Positions 27,221-35,347 of a stretch of DNA of 64,000 bases are shown here, piece by piece. Location: assembly GCF_019316905.1 (NCBI RefSeq), contig NZ_CP079216.1, forward strand, positions 930,001 through 994,000. The letters are read 5' to 3'. The translations under genes and the position numbers were made by a program. Below the pieces are notes generated by a model that saw only the letters and a list, made by a program, of their open reading frames with translations, did not search any database and was not told where the DNA came from. The first letter of the stretch is position 1. Every line of letters starts with the position of its first letter. This DNA comes from Tessaracoccus palaemonis (GTDB taxonomy: Bacteria; Actinomycetota; Actinomycetes; Propionibacteriales; Propionibacteriaceae).

Positions 27221-28588
27221 ATGGATCCCCGACCGGCCGACGAGGCGACACCCGTGAGCGGCTCGGCGGTGGATGTCCTGCGGCAGGCCCAGTTGCTCGC
27301 CGACCGCCTGCGGCAGGAGGCGGAGGCGGAGGCCGACGCCGTACGGGCACTGACGGCCGAGGTGAAGAGGGAACGCGACGAAGCGGCAGCGGAGCTGCAG
27401 TTCTCGCGGCACCGCCTCGACGAGGCCCGCGCCGACGCTGCCCACATCCTGGAGGACGCCGCGCGGCAGGCCGGTGAGCTCACCGGCGTCGCGGAGCGCA
27501 ATGCCGACGAGCTGATCGCCGACTCGCGCGTCGAGGCTGAGCAACGGGCCGCCGACGCCGACGCCAGGGCCGCGCGCGTCGTCGGGGAGGCCGCCGAGGA
27601 GGCTGCCCGCCTGCGCGCCGAGGCTGAGGTCGACGTTGCGCGGCAGGCCGACGAGCTGGCCGCAGCCCGCGCCGTCCACGACGGACAGCTGGCCTCCGAA
27701 CGCGCCGCGGCCGAGGCGCAGACGGCGCGGCTGCGCGCGGAGGCGGACGAGTACGTCGCCTCGTTGAAGGCCACGACCGTCGACCAGGTGACCCAGATCC
27801 GCACCCGCATCGCCGCAGAGTCCGACGCTGCCGAGCGTCGCGCGGCCGAACACCTCGCCGCGGCGCGCGAGGAGGCTGCCCGCCTGCTCGCCGAGGCGGA
27901 CGAGAAGGCCAAGGAGCAGCTCGCGGACGCCGCCGGCCAGCTCGAGTGGGCGCGGGCGACCGTGGCCGGGCTGCTCGACGGTGCCGCCGCAGACACGGCC
28001 CGCACCCGCCGCGAGGCCCACGCCGACTCCGCGGCCCGGGCCCGCGACCTGCGCGGCAAGCTCGCGGCGACCCTCGCCAGGAGCGTCGACGTCGCCCGTC
28101 GCCGCGTCCGCAGCGCCGACGTCGAGGCCGCCGACATCCGCGGCCGCGCCGACGCCGAGCTCCGAGCCGCCACGCAGCACGCCGCCCGCACCCGGCAGCA
28201 GGCCGAGGCCCAGGCAGCCGACGTGGTCGCCCGCGCTGAGCGGGAGGCCGCCGCCATCGCCGAGCGCGCGCAGGCGCGCACCGCGGATGCAGAGGCCAAC
28301 GCCACGCTCGTGCGCGAACGCCTGAGCGCCGACCTCGAACGCACCCAGAAGGCGTCCTTCGAACGGACGAGGGCCACCCGCGAGGAGGCGATCGCGCTGC
28401 TCGCAGGCGCCCGCGTCGAGGCGGAGGCCCTGCGGACGCAGGCCAGGGCGATGCTGACCGAGGCCAGGGAGGAGGTCGCGGGGCTCGCGAAGCGCCGCGA
28501 CACCATCACCGCACAACTCAACAACCTCTCCGGCGTGATCGAAGCGCTCGCCGTGAACGAAACCCCCACTCAGAATGAGGACAATTGA
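27221..28588 (+). CDS. Long coiled-coil protein, DivIVA/filament-like
   Basis: A 455-residue protein that is almost entirely heptad-patterned helix, rich in Ala, Glu and Arg, from about residue 15 to 440, with no membrane segment and no Cys. The C-terminal part (KRRDTITAQLNNLSG) closely matches the C-terminal part of the next gene product (ARRDSITAQLSNVRQ), so the two are related and may assemble together. Such proteins in actinobacteria organise polar growth or division scaffolds. The stop overlaps the next ATG by one nucleotide (TGATG). Confidence 0.75.
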   Translation: MDPRPADEATPVSGSAVDVLRQAQLLADRLRQEAEAEADAVRALTAEVKRERDEAAAELQFSRHRLDEARADAAHILEDAARQAGELTGVAERNADELIADSRVEAEQRAADADARAARVVGEAAEEAARLRAEAEVDVARQADELAAARAVHDGQLASERAAAEAQTARLRAEADEYVASLKATTVDQVTQIRTRIAAESDAAERRAAEHLAAAREEAARLLAEADEKAKEQLADAAGQLEWARATVAGLLDGAAADTARTRREAHADSAARARDLRGKLAATLARSVDVARRRVRSADVEAADIRGRADAELRAATQHAARTRQQAEAQAADVVARAEREAAAIAERAQARTADAEANATLVRERLSADLERTQKASFERTRATREEAIALLAGARVEAEALRTQARAMLTEAREEVAGLAKRRDTITAQLNNLSGVIEALAVNETPTQNEDN

Positions 28589-29607
28589 TGGCACCCGCAT
28601 TTAGGACAGTTCTGCGCGGCTACGAGCCCGCACAGGTGGATGCAGAGCTGGGAACCCTGCAGCAGGCACTCGAGGCCGCACGGGCCGAGCTGGGGGAGCT
28701 CACCGTGCAGCTGAAGGAGGCCCGTCAGGGGCAGGCCGGGCTCGAGTCCGACCTCGCCGCCGCCCGCTCCCGCGCCGAGGAGGCAGCCAAGGCCAAGGCC
28801 ACCGTGTCGCGCCCGACCTTCGCCGACCTGGGCGAGCGCATCAGCCAGATGCTCACCCTCGCCGAGGAGGAGGCGGCCGAGCTCCGCCGAGCCGCCAAGG
28901 ATGAGGCGACCCGCGTCGTGGAGGAGGCCACCGCGAAGGCGCAGCAGGCCGCCGCCGAGGCCGACCGCTACGCCGTCGACACCCGCAGCTCGGCCGATGC
29001 CGACGCCGAGGCACGGCTGTCCGGGGCGCAGCGACGGGCCGACGAGATGATCGACCACGCCGACCGCGAGGCCGCGACCCGCCGTGAGGAGGCAGAGGCC
29101 GTCTACGAGTCCCAGCAGGCCCGCGCCGCGCAGGCCGCCGCCGACTTCGAGCGCACGCTGGCCGAGCGCAGGGACGCCGCCGCCGCCGACTTCGCCACCC
29201 AGATGGGTCAGCGCGACGACCAGCTGCGCGCCGCCGAGGAGAACCTCCGTGCCGCGGAGAACGAGGCCCTGCGCATCGTCTCCGACGCCGGCAGCCAGGC
29301 CGAGAGCATGAAGGTCACCGCGCAGCGCGAGGCCGACGACCTCGTCGGTCAGGCACGCGCCCAGGCCGAGCGGATCCGGCGCGACTCCGAGCGCGAGCTC
29401 GCCGCCGTGACCGCCCGCCGCGACTCCATCACCGCCCAGCTCAGCAACGTCCGGCAGATGCTGGCGACCCTGGGTGGCGGCGCCGCGCTGATCGCCGACC
29501 CCGTCGCGGCGGTGCAGCAGGCCGATGCGGGGACACCCGCCGAGGAGGCCCCCGCCGAGGATGCGGCCGAGGCCGCCGAGGAGCAGGCCGAGGAACCCAG
29601 TAACTGA
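28588..29607 (+). CDS. DivIVA-domain coiled-coil protein
   Basis: A 339-residue protein. Residues 1 to about 40 fit a short DivIVA-like start (FRTVLRGYEPAQVDAEL), followed by continuous coiled coil to about residue 290 and a Glu/Ala-rich, probably disordered tail. DivIVA-type proteins mark curved membranes and guide wall growth at poles and septa. The gene is translationally coupled to the preceding coiled-coil gene and an AGGA site precedes it. It faces the TIGR03089 gene across a stem-loop. Confidence 0.82.
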   Translation: MAPAFRTVLRGYEPAQVDAELGTLQQALEAARAELGELTVQLKEARQGQAGLESDLAAARSRAEEAAKAKATVSRPTFADLGERISQMLTLAEEEAAELRRAAKDEATRVVEEATAKAQQAAAEADRYAVDTRSSADADAEARLSGAQRRADEMIDHADREAATRREEAEAVYESQQARAAQAAADFERTLAERRDAAAADFATQMGQRDDQLRAAEENLRAAENEALRIVSDAGSQAESMKVTAQREADDLVGQARAQAERIRRDSERELAAVTARRDSITAQLSNVRQMLATLGGGAALIADPVAAVQQADAGTPAEEAPAEDAAEAAEEQAEEPSN

Positions 29608-29610
29608 CGT

Positions 29611-30264
29611 CTACAGGACGCGGGCGCGCTCACTGACGGAGATCAGGTCGAGCGCGCCCGCGTCGTATCCGGAGGCGAGTACCGTCGACCCGCCGCCGAG
29701 TACCGGCGCGACCAGCGCCGTCGCCACCGTCTGCCAGCCCGGTGCAGGGTCGGCGATCAGCAGCCGCTCGTCGCTGGGGGTCACGCGGCCGATCGGTCTG
29801 TCTGACCACATGGCCTCGCCGAGCCCGATCGCCTCGTCGTGCAGGTCCGGCTGCCCGAACACCTCCACGTAGTCGACGACACCTGCCGGCGCCTCGGCCA
29901 GCGCGCGGCCCAACGGGTGCAGGGAGCACATCACGGTCGTGGGCGCCCGACCGATGTCGTGTGGGCCGACGACGAGCAGGTCCGTGTCGCCTGTGCCGTC
30001 CAAGACCGGGCAGCCGCGCTGCCAGGCGGCGGCGATCCACACGTACGTCACCCAGTGTCCGGGGTGCGTCGTGGCCAGCGCGATGTCGATCGGCTCGCCG
30101 TCCTCGTGGCCGAGGTCGACGATGAGATTCGCCGTCTTGTCCACCCAGTTCGCAAACGTCGTGGCGCTCAGCTCGATGCGGGAGTCGTCGGCGGCGTCGT
30201 AGCACGTCAGCAGCGGCGAGCCGCCGCTCCGACGCACCCGGTCGGCAAGGGCATGGATGAACAT
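29611..30264 (-). CDS. TIGR03089 family protein (adenylate-forming-enzyme-like N-terminal fragment)
   Basis: A 217-residue protein of an actinobacterial family that resembles only the first part of AMP-binding enzymes (ELSATTFANWVDKTANLI-like block, then a Rossmann-like region). It lacks the phosphate loop and C-terminal lid needed for adenylation, so it is unlikely to be an acyl-CoA synthetase. Function unknown. ATG 30264 has a TACTGT element 7 nt upstream. The gene is next to manC and the envelope genes, a neighbourhood often kept in actinobacteria. Confidence 0.8.
   Translation of the reverse strand: MFIHALADRVRRSGGSPLLTCYDAADDSRIELSATTFANWVDKTANLIVDLGHEDGEPIDIALATTHPGHWVTYVWIAAAWQRGCPVLDGTGDTDLLVVGPHDIGRAPTTVMCSLHPLGRALAEAPAGVVDYVEVFGQPDLHDEAIGLGEAMWSDRPIGRVTPSDERLLIADPAPGWQTVATALVAPVLGGGSTVLASGYDAGALDLISVSERARVL
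29617..29664. terminator. 15-bp inverted repeat between convergent genes
   Basis: 29617-29631 and 29650-29664 are exact reverse complements with an 18-nt loop, GC-rich. It lies 9 nt beyond the stop of the DivIVA-like gene and inside the 3' coding end of the TIGR03089 gene, and could end transcription from the plus strand. No U-run is present. Confidence 0.55.
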
Positions 30265-30271
30265 GAACCCG

Positions 30272-30315
30272 ACAGTAGTCTCCGCCTGACGGGGCGTGCT
30301 GCCGCACGCTAGGTT
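30272..30315. promoter_or_regulatory. Divergent leaderless promoters of the TIGR03089 gene and manC
   Basis: TACTGT on the minus strand (30272-30277) ends 7 nt before ATG 30264, and TAGGTT on the plus strand (30310-30315) ends 6 nt before ATG 30322. Confidence 0.4.
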
Positions 30316-30321
30316 GTGGCC

Positions 30322-31401
30322 ATGCGTTACGTGGTGATCATGGCCGGCGGCTCGGGAACCCGGTTGTGGCCGCTGTCCAGGCAGGGGCGGCCGAAGCAGC
30401 TGCTGGAGATCTTCCAGGGGCGCTCGCTGCTCAGGCTGGCCTTTGAGCGGCTGGACGGGCTGGTCGATGCCGAGCACATTCTCGTGTGCACCGGCCGCGC
30501 GTACGCCGCCGACGTCGCGATGCAGCTTCCAGAGCTCGCTCCGGGGAACATCCTGGGTGAGCCGGAGGGCCGGGACTCGCTCGGCGCGGTCGCCTGGTCA
30601 GCAGCCGAGATCGCACGCCGGGACCCCGAGGGTGTCGTCGCGATGGTGACCGCCGATCAGATCATCGAACCCGTCGAGGAGTTCCAGCGCAGCCTGACCA
30701 CGGCCTTCGAGGTCGCCGAGTCCCGCCCGCAGTCCCTCGTCACACTGGGCGTCGTGCCCACCAGCGCGCATACGGGCTACGGCTACCTGCACCGCGCGGC
30801 GCCCATCGACGGGTTCCCGGGTGTCTGCGAGGTGGCGGAGTTCCGGGAGAAGCCCGCCCGCGACGTGGCCGAGGAGTACCTGGCCAGCGGCGAGTACTGG
30901 TGGAACGCAGGCATGTTCGTGTGGCGGGCGGCCACGCTGCTCGACCAGCTCGACCGGCTCGAGCCTGAGGTCGCGGCGACCGTCCGCGCCATCGCAGCCG
31001 AGCCCGACCGGCTCGACGAGCTCTTCCCGACGCTGAAGAGGATCTCGGTCGACTACGCGCTGATGGAACCCGCCTCGCGCGGGGCGACCGGTGCGCAGGT
31101 CGTGAGCGTCGGCCTGGCCATCGCCTGGCGCGACGTCGGCGGATACCTGTCGCTGGCAGAGACGCTGGCGCACGACGAGCACGGCAATGCCGTCGAGGGG
31201 CGCAGCGTCACCATGGACACCAGCGGGTGCGTGCTGGTCAACACCACCGGCCGCGACCACGTGCTCGCCACCATCGGCTTGACGGACACGCTGGTCGTCG
31301 CGACGCCCACCGCCACTCTCGCAGCCCGCCTGGAGGACGCGGAGCGGGTCAAGCAGCTGGTCGATGAGGTGCGAACCCGGGCGGGGGCAGAATTCGCGTA
31401 G
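30322..31401 (+). CDS. manC: Mannose-1-phosphate guanylyltransferase
   Basis: A 359-residue nucleotidyltransferase that makes GDP-mannose from mannose 1-phosphate and GTP, the donor for mannosylated glycolipids and polymers. The signature VIMAGGSGTRLWPLSRQGRPKQ-like start, the FREKPAR motif and the YWWNAGMFVW motif are present. No C-terminal isomerase domain is attached, so it is the single-function form. ATG 30322 follows a TAGGTT element and begins at the conserved N terminus. Phosphomannomutase ManB, 6 kb downstream, would supply its substrate. Confidence 0.9.
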   Translation: MRYVVIMAGGSGTRLWPLSRQGRPKQLLEIFQGRSLLRLAFERLDGLVDAEHILVCTGRAYAADVAMQLPELAPGNILGEPEGRDSLGAVAWSAAEIARRDPEGVVAMVTADQIIEPVEEFQRSLTTAFEVAESRPQSLVTLGVVPTSAHTGYGYLHRAAPIDGFPGVCEVAEFREKPARDVAEEYLASGEYWWNAGMFVWRAATLLDQLDRLEPEVAATVRAIAAEPDRLDELFPTLKRISVDYALMEPASRGATGAQVVSVGLAIAWRDVGGYLSLAETLAHDEHGNAVEGRSVTMDTSGCVLVNTTGRDHVLATIGLTDTLVVATPTATLAARLEDAERVKQLVDEVRTRAGAEFA

Positions 31402-31427
31402 ACATCGACGGGGAGGGAAACAGCGAG

Positions 31428-31946
31428 GTGGACGACAACCTCATGCGGACGGGACACGCGGTGCTGCTGTGGGGCGCACTCTCCTCCGGGGCGGTGGAGG
31501 CCGTCGCCCTGGCGCTGGGCGGCACCCAGGCCGTCGGCCCGACGGCGTTGCTGGGCGTGACCGTCGCAGCCCTCGTCGCCGGGCCGGTCGGAAGAGGGGC
31601 CCGCATCGCCACCTTCTTCGCCGCCGCGGCGGCACTGGTCCTGCGGGTCGTGCTGATCGTCGTCCAGGCCGTGGCCGTCGCGACTCCGGCGGCGATGCTC
31701 GGCAGCGTGGCGGGGCTGCTGCTGGGCGGCGCTCTGCTGACGTTGGCGCTGCTGCAGGTCCAGGCCCGGGGCGATCTGGCGACGGCCCCCGCACGAGGTC
31801 CCGTGCCCCCCGCCTCTGCGGCGACCCCCGTCCATGCCCCGCGGCCCGCGCCGGGGGCCGGGCGGTGGGACAGGGCGACCACGCCCTGGCCCCGGGTCGA
31901 CGAGGATGACCCGGATGCGACGCTGATCAGACCACCACGTCGCTGA
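31428..31946 (+). CDS. Hypothetical membrane protein
   Basis: A 172-residue protein with four hydrophobic segments (about residues 9-31, 34-50, 56-78 and 84-108), then an Ala/Pro-rich cytoplasmic or outer tail rich in basic and acidic residues. I do not recognise the family. GTG 31428 has a GGGAGGG site 10 nt upstream; ATG 31443 is another possible start. It lies between manC and whiB2. Confidence 0.6.
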   Translation: MDDNLMRTGHAVLLWGALSSGAVEAVALALGGTQAVGPTALLGVTVAALVAGPVGRGARIATFFAAAAALVLRVVLIVVQAVAVATPAAMLGSVAGLLLGGALLTLALLQVQARGDLATAPARGPVPPASAATPVHAPRPAPGAGRWDRATTPWPRVDEDDPDATLIRPPRR

Positions 31947-31965
31947 ACCGGGCGCGCCGCTACAC

Positions 31966-31994
31966 TTGACGCACCTAAATCACTCCGGTGTAAT
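31966..31994 (+). promoter_or_regulatory. Sigma-A-like promoter of whiB2
   Basis: TTGACG (31966-31971) and TGTAAT (31989-31994) are 17 nt apart, the classical spacing. Transcription would start near 32001, leaving a ~16-nt leader with a GGGAGGG ribosome-binding site before ATG 32017. Confidence 0.6.
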
Positions 31995-32016
31995 TCGGGG
32001 CAGAAGGGAGGGTTGC

Positions 32017-32274
32017 ATGGATGAGAGTCTGATTTCTCTGCTCGACGACGACGGCGCCTTTGCGTGGCAGGCCGACGCCCTGTGCGCCCAGACCGATCCC
32101 GAGGCGTTCTTCCCTGAAAAGGGTGGCTCGACCCGAGAGGCCAAGCGAGTGTGCGAGAGCTGCACCGTGCGCACCGAATGCCTGGAGTACGCCCTCCAAC
32201 AGGACGAGCGCTTCGGTATCTGGGGTGGTCTCTCCGAGCGGGAGCGCCGCAAGCTCAAGCGCGCCGCGGGCTGA
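32017..32274 (+). CDS. whiB2: WhiB-family iron-sulfur transcription factor, WhiB2/WhmD type
   Basis: An 85-residue regulator. The four cluster-binding cysteines are Cys23, Cys46, Cys49 and Cys55, followed by the GIWGG turn at 67-71 and a basic C-terminal DNA-binding tail. The stretch between the first two cysteines and the ERERRKLKR tail fit WhiB2/WhmD, which controls septation and division in mycobacteria and streptomycetes. ATG 32017 has a strong ribosome-binding site and a classical promoter. It sits among envelope mannose genes, as in mycobacteria. Confidence 0.92.
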   Translation: MDESLISLLDDDGAFAWQADALCAQTDPEAFFPEKGGSTREAKRVCESCTVRTECLEYALQQDERFGIWGGLSERERRKLKRAAG

Positions 32275-32368
32275 GCGCCGGTCGCGGGCCGACCTCCGAC
32301 AGGGCTGATATGGTCGTCCACCCACCCGTGAACCCCGGGCGCACGAGACGACTCAGGCTGGAGAACAC

Positions 32369-35347
32369 GTGAGCGACGAACCCCTGCACGGGCATCTCGA
32401 GGACGACCTCTGGTCCTGGATCGACCAGGATGACACCGCCGACGACGCCCCCGACATCGACCCGTCCGCCGTGACGGCCGTCATGGTGGTGCACGACGCG
32501 GCCGAGTTCCTCCCGCGCCAGCTCGTCGCGCTCGCGGGTCTCAACCCCCGCCCCGGCCGCCTCGTCGCCGTCGACACCGGATCCCAGGACTCGTCCGGGG
32601 ACCTCCTGCGGAAGGCGTTGGGCGAGGGGATCCTCGACGATGTCCTCACCGCCGACCGCGACGTGACCTTCGGCGAGGCCGTAAGGCTGGGCCTCGGCGA
32701 GGACGAGCCTGAGTGGGTCTGGCTGCTGCACGACGACTCCGCACCCCGCCGCGGCACACTGACCCGCCTCCTCGAGGGGGCGAAGCAGGCCGACGTCGTC
32801 GTGCCGAAGCTGCTGCAGCCCAAGCGCCGCAACTACCGAGAGACCCTCTCCGAGGTCGGCCAGGCCATCACGCGAGGCGGCGAGCGCGTCCCGCTCGTCG
32901 AGGAAGGCGACATCGACCAGGGGCAGACCGATGCCCGCGACGTGCTGGGCGCCTCCACTGCCGGGCTGCTGGTCCGCGGCGAGACGTGGCGCGAGCTCGG
33001 CGGCATCGCCCCCGAGGTTGCGCGGCACCGGGACGGCGTGGACTTCTGCTGGCGTGCCAATGCCGTCGGCTTCCGCGTCCTGACCTGGCCTGCCGGGTCG
33101 CTGCACCACCTGCGCGCCGGACACACCGGGCTGCGTCACGAGTCACGGCATCCGCACCTCGACGACCGCCTGGCCGCGCTGCGCATCGCCGGCTCGCGCG
33201 GGGCTTCGACGTTCGGGCTGGGCGCCGCCAGCCTGCTGCGCTCGGCGGGTTTCCTGCTCGCCAAGGCGCCCGGCTTCGCCCGCGCCGAGCTGGGTGCGTT
33301 CCGACGCTACCGAGACACGGCCGAGGAGACCGCCTCCCTCGCAGCCCGGCTGCCGGAGGAGGACCTGACGCCTGAGGAGCTGCTCCCCAGTCGCTTCTGG
33401 CCGGTGCAACACGCGTTCGACAGGTTCGGCAGCGCGGTGTCCGAGCGCTACAAGGACCTCACCGACACGACGGAGGCCGACACCTCCCTCGACGAGCTGA
33501 CCAGCGACGATGAGCTCACGGCCAGCGTCGGGCGCGGCCTACACGTCTCGCCGGTCGCCGTGCTTGTCGTCGTGCTGCTCGTCGCGGCGGGCGTCGCGGC
33601 GCGCAGCCTGCTCGGCGGTGGACCGATCTCCGGCGGCGGGCTGCTGGCGGCCCCCGCGTCGCTGGCCGCGGCCTGGCAGGCCTACCTGACCGGCACCGCA
33701 CCCTGGCTCGGTTTCGCGGCCTTCTCCTCGCTCGGCGGCTTCGGCAGCCCGGGCTGGTTCACCTTCCTGGCCGTGATCCTGGTCCCGCTGCTCTCCGGCA
33801 TCTCCGCGCTCGCCCTGCTGCGGCACCTGCGGGTGGCGCTGCCCGTCGCGGTCGCCGCCGGCGGGGCCTGGGCCGGCGCCACCATCCTGCTCGGGCTGGT
33901 CACCGCCGGTGACGTGTCGGGCATGGTGCTCGCCGTCGCTGCCCCCATCCTCGCCCGGGCCGTCCATGCGGTCGTGATCGACGAGGACACCGGAGCGGAG
34001 GGCCTGCGCGCCCCCGCCAGCGCCGCGTTCTGGCTGATCGTCGTCTCGGTCGTCTGGCCTGTGGCGCTGCCGCTGCTCACCGTCGTCGCCGTCGTGTGGG
34101 CCGTACGCGATCGCGAGCGCATCGTCTCCGTCGCGATCATGGTCGTGCCCGCCTGGCTCGTGTTCATCCCCTGGCTGCCCACGCTGGTGCGCCACCCCGG
34201 TCGGCTCCTGACCGGCGTCGACCCGCTGGCGTGGCCGGACTTCCCGCCGGCCTCCTACGCGCTCGTCGTCGGGCGGATCCTGCCGTCCGGCCTCCCGCTG
34301 TGGGCCAACATCGTCTTCTTCGCCGCACTTGGCGTCGTGGCTCTGCTCGCCATCTCGACGCTGCGCAGGCCGGCCTGGACGAGGGCCGTCGTCGGCGTCG
34401 CCGCTCCGCTGCTGGTCGGCACGCTGCTGTCGCGCCTCATCGTCGAGGTCGACGGGGGCGTTGCGCGCCCGCTGCTGTCGCCCTGGGCGCTGCTGGTCGT
34501 CGCGGCCCTGCTCGCGCCGGCCATCTGGTGTGACCGCGAGGAGACGAGGATCCGCTCCCGCGGTGTGCTGTCGATGTCGCTGGCGGGGCTGCTGGCGGTC
34601 GGAGTGTGGGCCGTGGTCGGCTTCGCGGGACCCGTGCAGTCGACGACCAGCGTCCTGCCCGGCTACGTCCGAGACGTCATCTCGTCCAGCCGTGACTCCC
34701 GTGCGCTGCTCGTCGACCTGAGCGACGCGTCCGCCGTCTCCTGGAGCGTCGTCGACGCCCGCCAGCCGCGCTGGGGGAGCGCTGAGCGCAACCCCACCGG
34801 GTCCTTCGCCGACCAGTTCGCAGCCCTCGCGGAGGCCATCGCCGGGGCCAACCCGCCGAGCGACCTGGCGGACAGGTTCCGCGAGCTCGGCGTCTCGCAC
34901 CTGTGGGTGCGCGGCTTCGACCAGGACCATCGCGCGGCCCTCGACAACCTGGAGTCGCTCGTCTCCGCCGCGGCCGACGACTCCTCGGCCGTGTGGACGG
35001 TCGGCGGGCTGGTCTCCCGCGTCACGATCGACTCGGAGCCCATCGCGGACGGCCAGGTCCCGCCGGGGGACGAGGGACGCGAGCTGCGCGTCGCCGACTC
35101 GCCGGACGTGTCCTGGACTGCGTCGGTCGACGGACAGCGCCTGGCGCGGGGCACCACCACCACCGACGTCAGCCGGGAGGACGTCGTGACGCTCACCGGC
35201 GTGCCCGCGGACGGCGGGACGCTCAGCATCGAACCGACTCCGCGCTGGTGGCAGCTCGCGCTGCACGTCGTCGTGCTGCTGGTCGTCGCCACCCTGGCGG
35301 CGCCAACGCTCGGCGGCGCCACCGTGGCACGAAGGGGACAGTCATGA
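32369..35347 (+). CDS. Large membrane glycosyltransferase (GT2 domain plus multi-span membrane part)
   Basis: A 992-residue protein starting at GTG 32369 with GGAG 6 nt upstream. A GT2 domain at about residues 30-280 carries AVDTGSQDSS, WLLHDDSAP and a DGVDFCWRANAVGFR motif. At least ten membrane segments lie between about residues 385 and 760, followed by an extracytoplasmic domain to ~960 and one last membrane helix. This architecture occurs in actinobacterial envelope glycan synthesis next to whiB2 and DUF5719. The sugar and acceptor are unknown. The stop overlaps the next ATG (ATGA). Confidence 0.85.
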   Translation: MSDEPLHGHLEDDLWSWIDQDDTADDAPDIDPSAVTAVMVVHDAAEFLPRQLVALAGLNPRPGRLVAVDTGSQDSSGDLLRKALGEGILDDVLTADRDVTFGEAVRLGLGEDEPEWVWLLHDDSAPRRGTLTRLLEGAKQADVVVPKLLQPKRRNYRETLSEVGQAITRGGERVPLVEEGDIDQGQTDARDVLGASTAGLLVRGETWRELGGIAPEVARHRDGVDFCWRANAVGFRVLTWPAGSLHHLRAGHTGLRHESRHPHLDDRLAALRIAGSRGASTFGLGAASLLRSAGFLLAKAPGFARAELGAFRRYRDTAEETASLAARLPEEDLTPEELLPSRFWPVQHAFDRFGSAVSERYKDLTDTTEADTSLDELTSDDELTASVGRGLHVSPVAVLVVVLLVAAGVAARSLLGGGPISGGGLLAAPASLAAAWQAYLTGTAPWLGFAAFSSLGGFGSPGWFTFLAVILVPLLSGISALALLRHLRVALPVAVAAGGAWAGATILLGLVTAGDVSGMVLAVAAPILARAVHAVVIDEDTGAEGLRAPASAAFWLIVVSVVWPVALPLLTVVAVVWAVRDRERIVSVAIMVVPAWLVFIPWLPTLVRHPGRLLTGVDPLAWPDFPPASYALVVGRILPSGLPLWANIVFFAALGVVALLAISTLRRPAWTRAVVGVAAPLLVGTLLSRLIVEVDGGVARPLLSPWALLVVAALLAPAIWCDREETRIRSRGVLSMSLAGLLAVGVWAVVGFAGPVQSTTSVLPGYVRDVISSSRDSRALLVDLSDASAVSWSVVDARQPRWGSAERNPTGSFADQFAALAEAIAGANPPSDLADRFRELGVSHLWVRGFDQDHRAALDNLESLVSAAADDSSAVWTVGGLVSRVTIDSEPIADGQVPPGDEGRELRVADSPDVSWTASVDGQRLARGTTTTDVSREDVVTLTGVPADGGTLSIEPTPRWWQLALHVVVLLVVATLAAPTLGGATVARRGQS

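Noticed and set aside
29611-30264. A functional AMP-forming acyl-CoA synthetase
   Set aside because: At 217 residues it lacks the phosphate loop and C-terminal domain; it fits the short TIGR03089 family instead of a truncated pseudogene.
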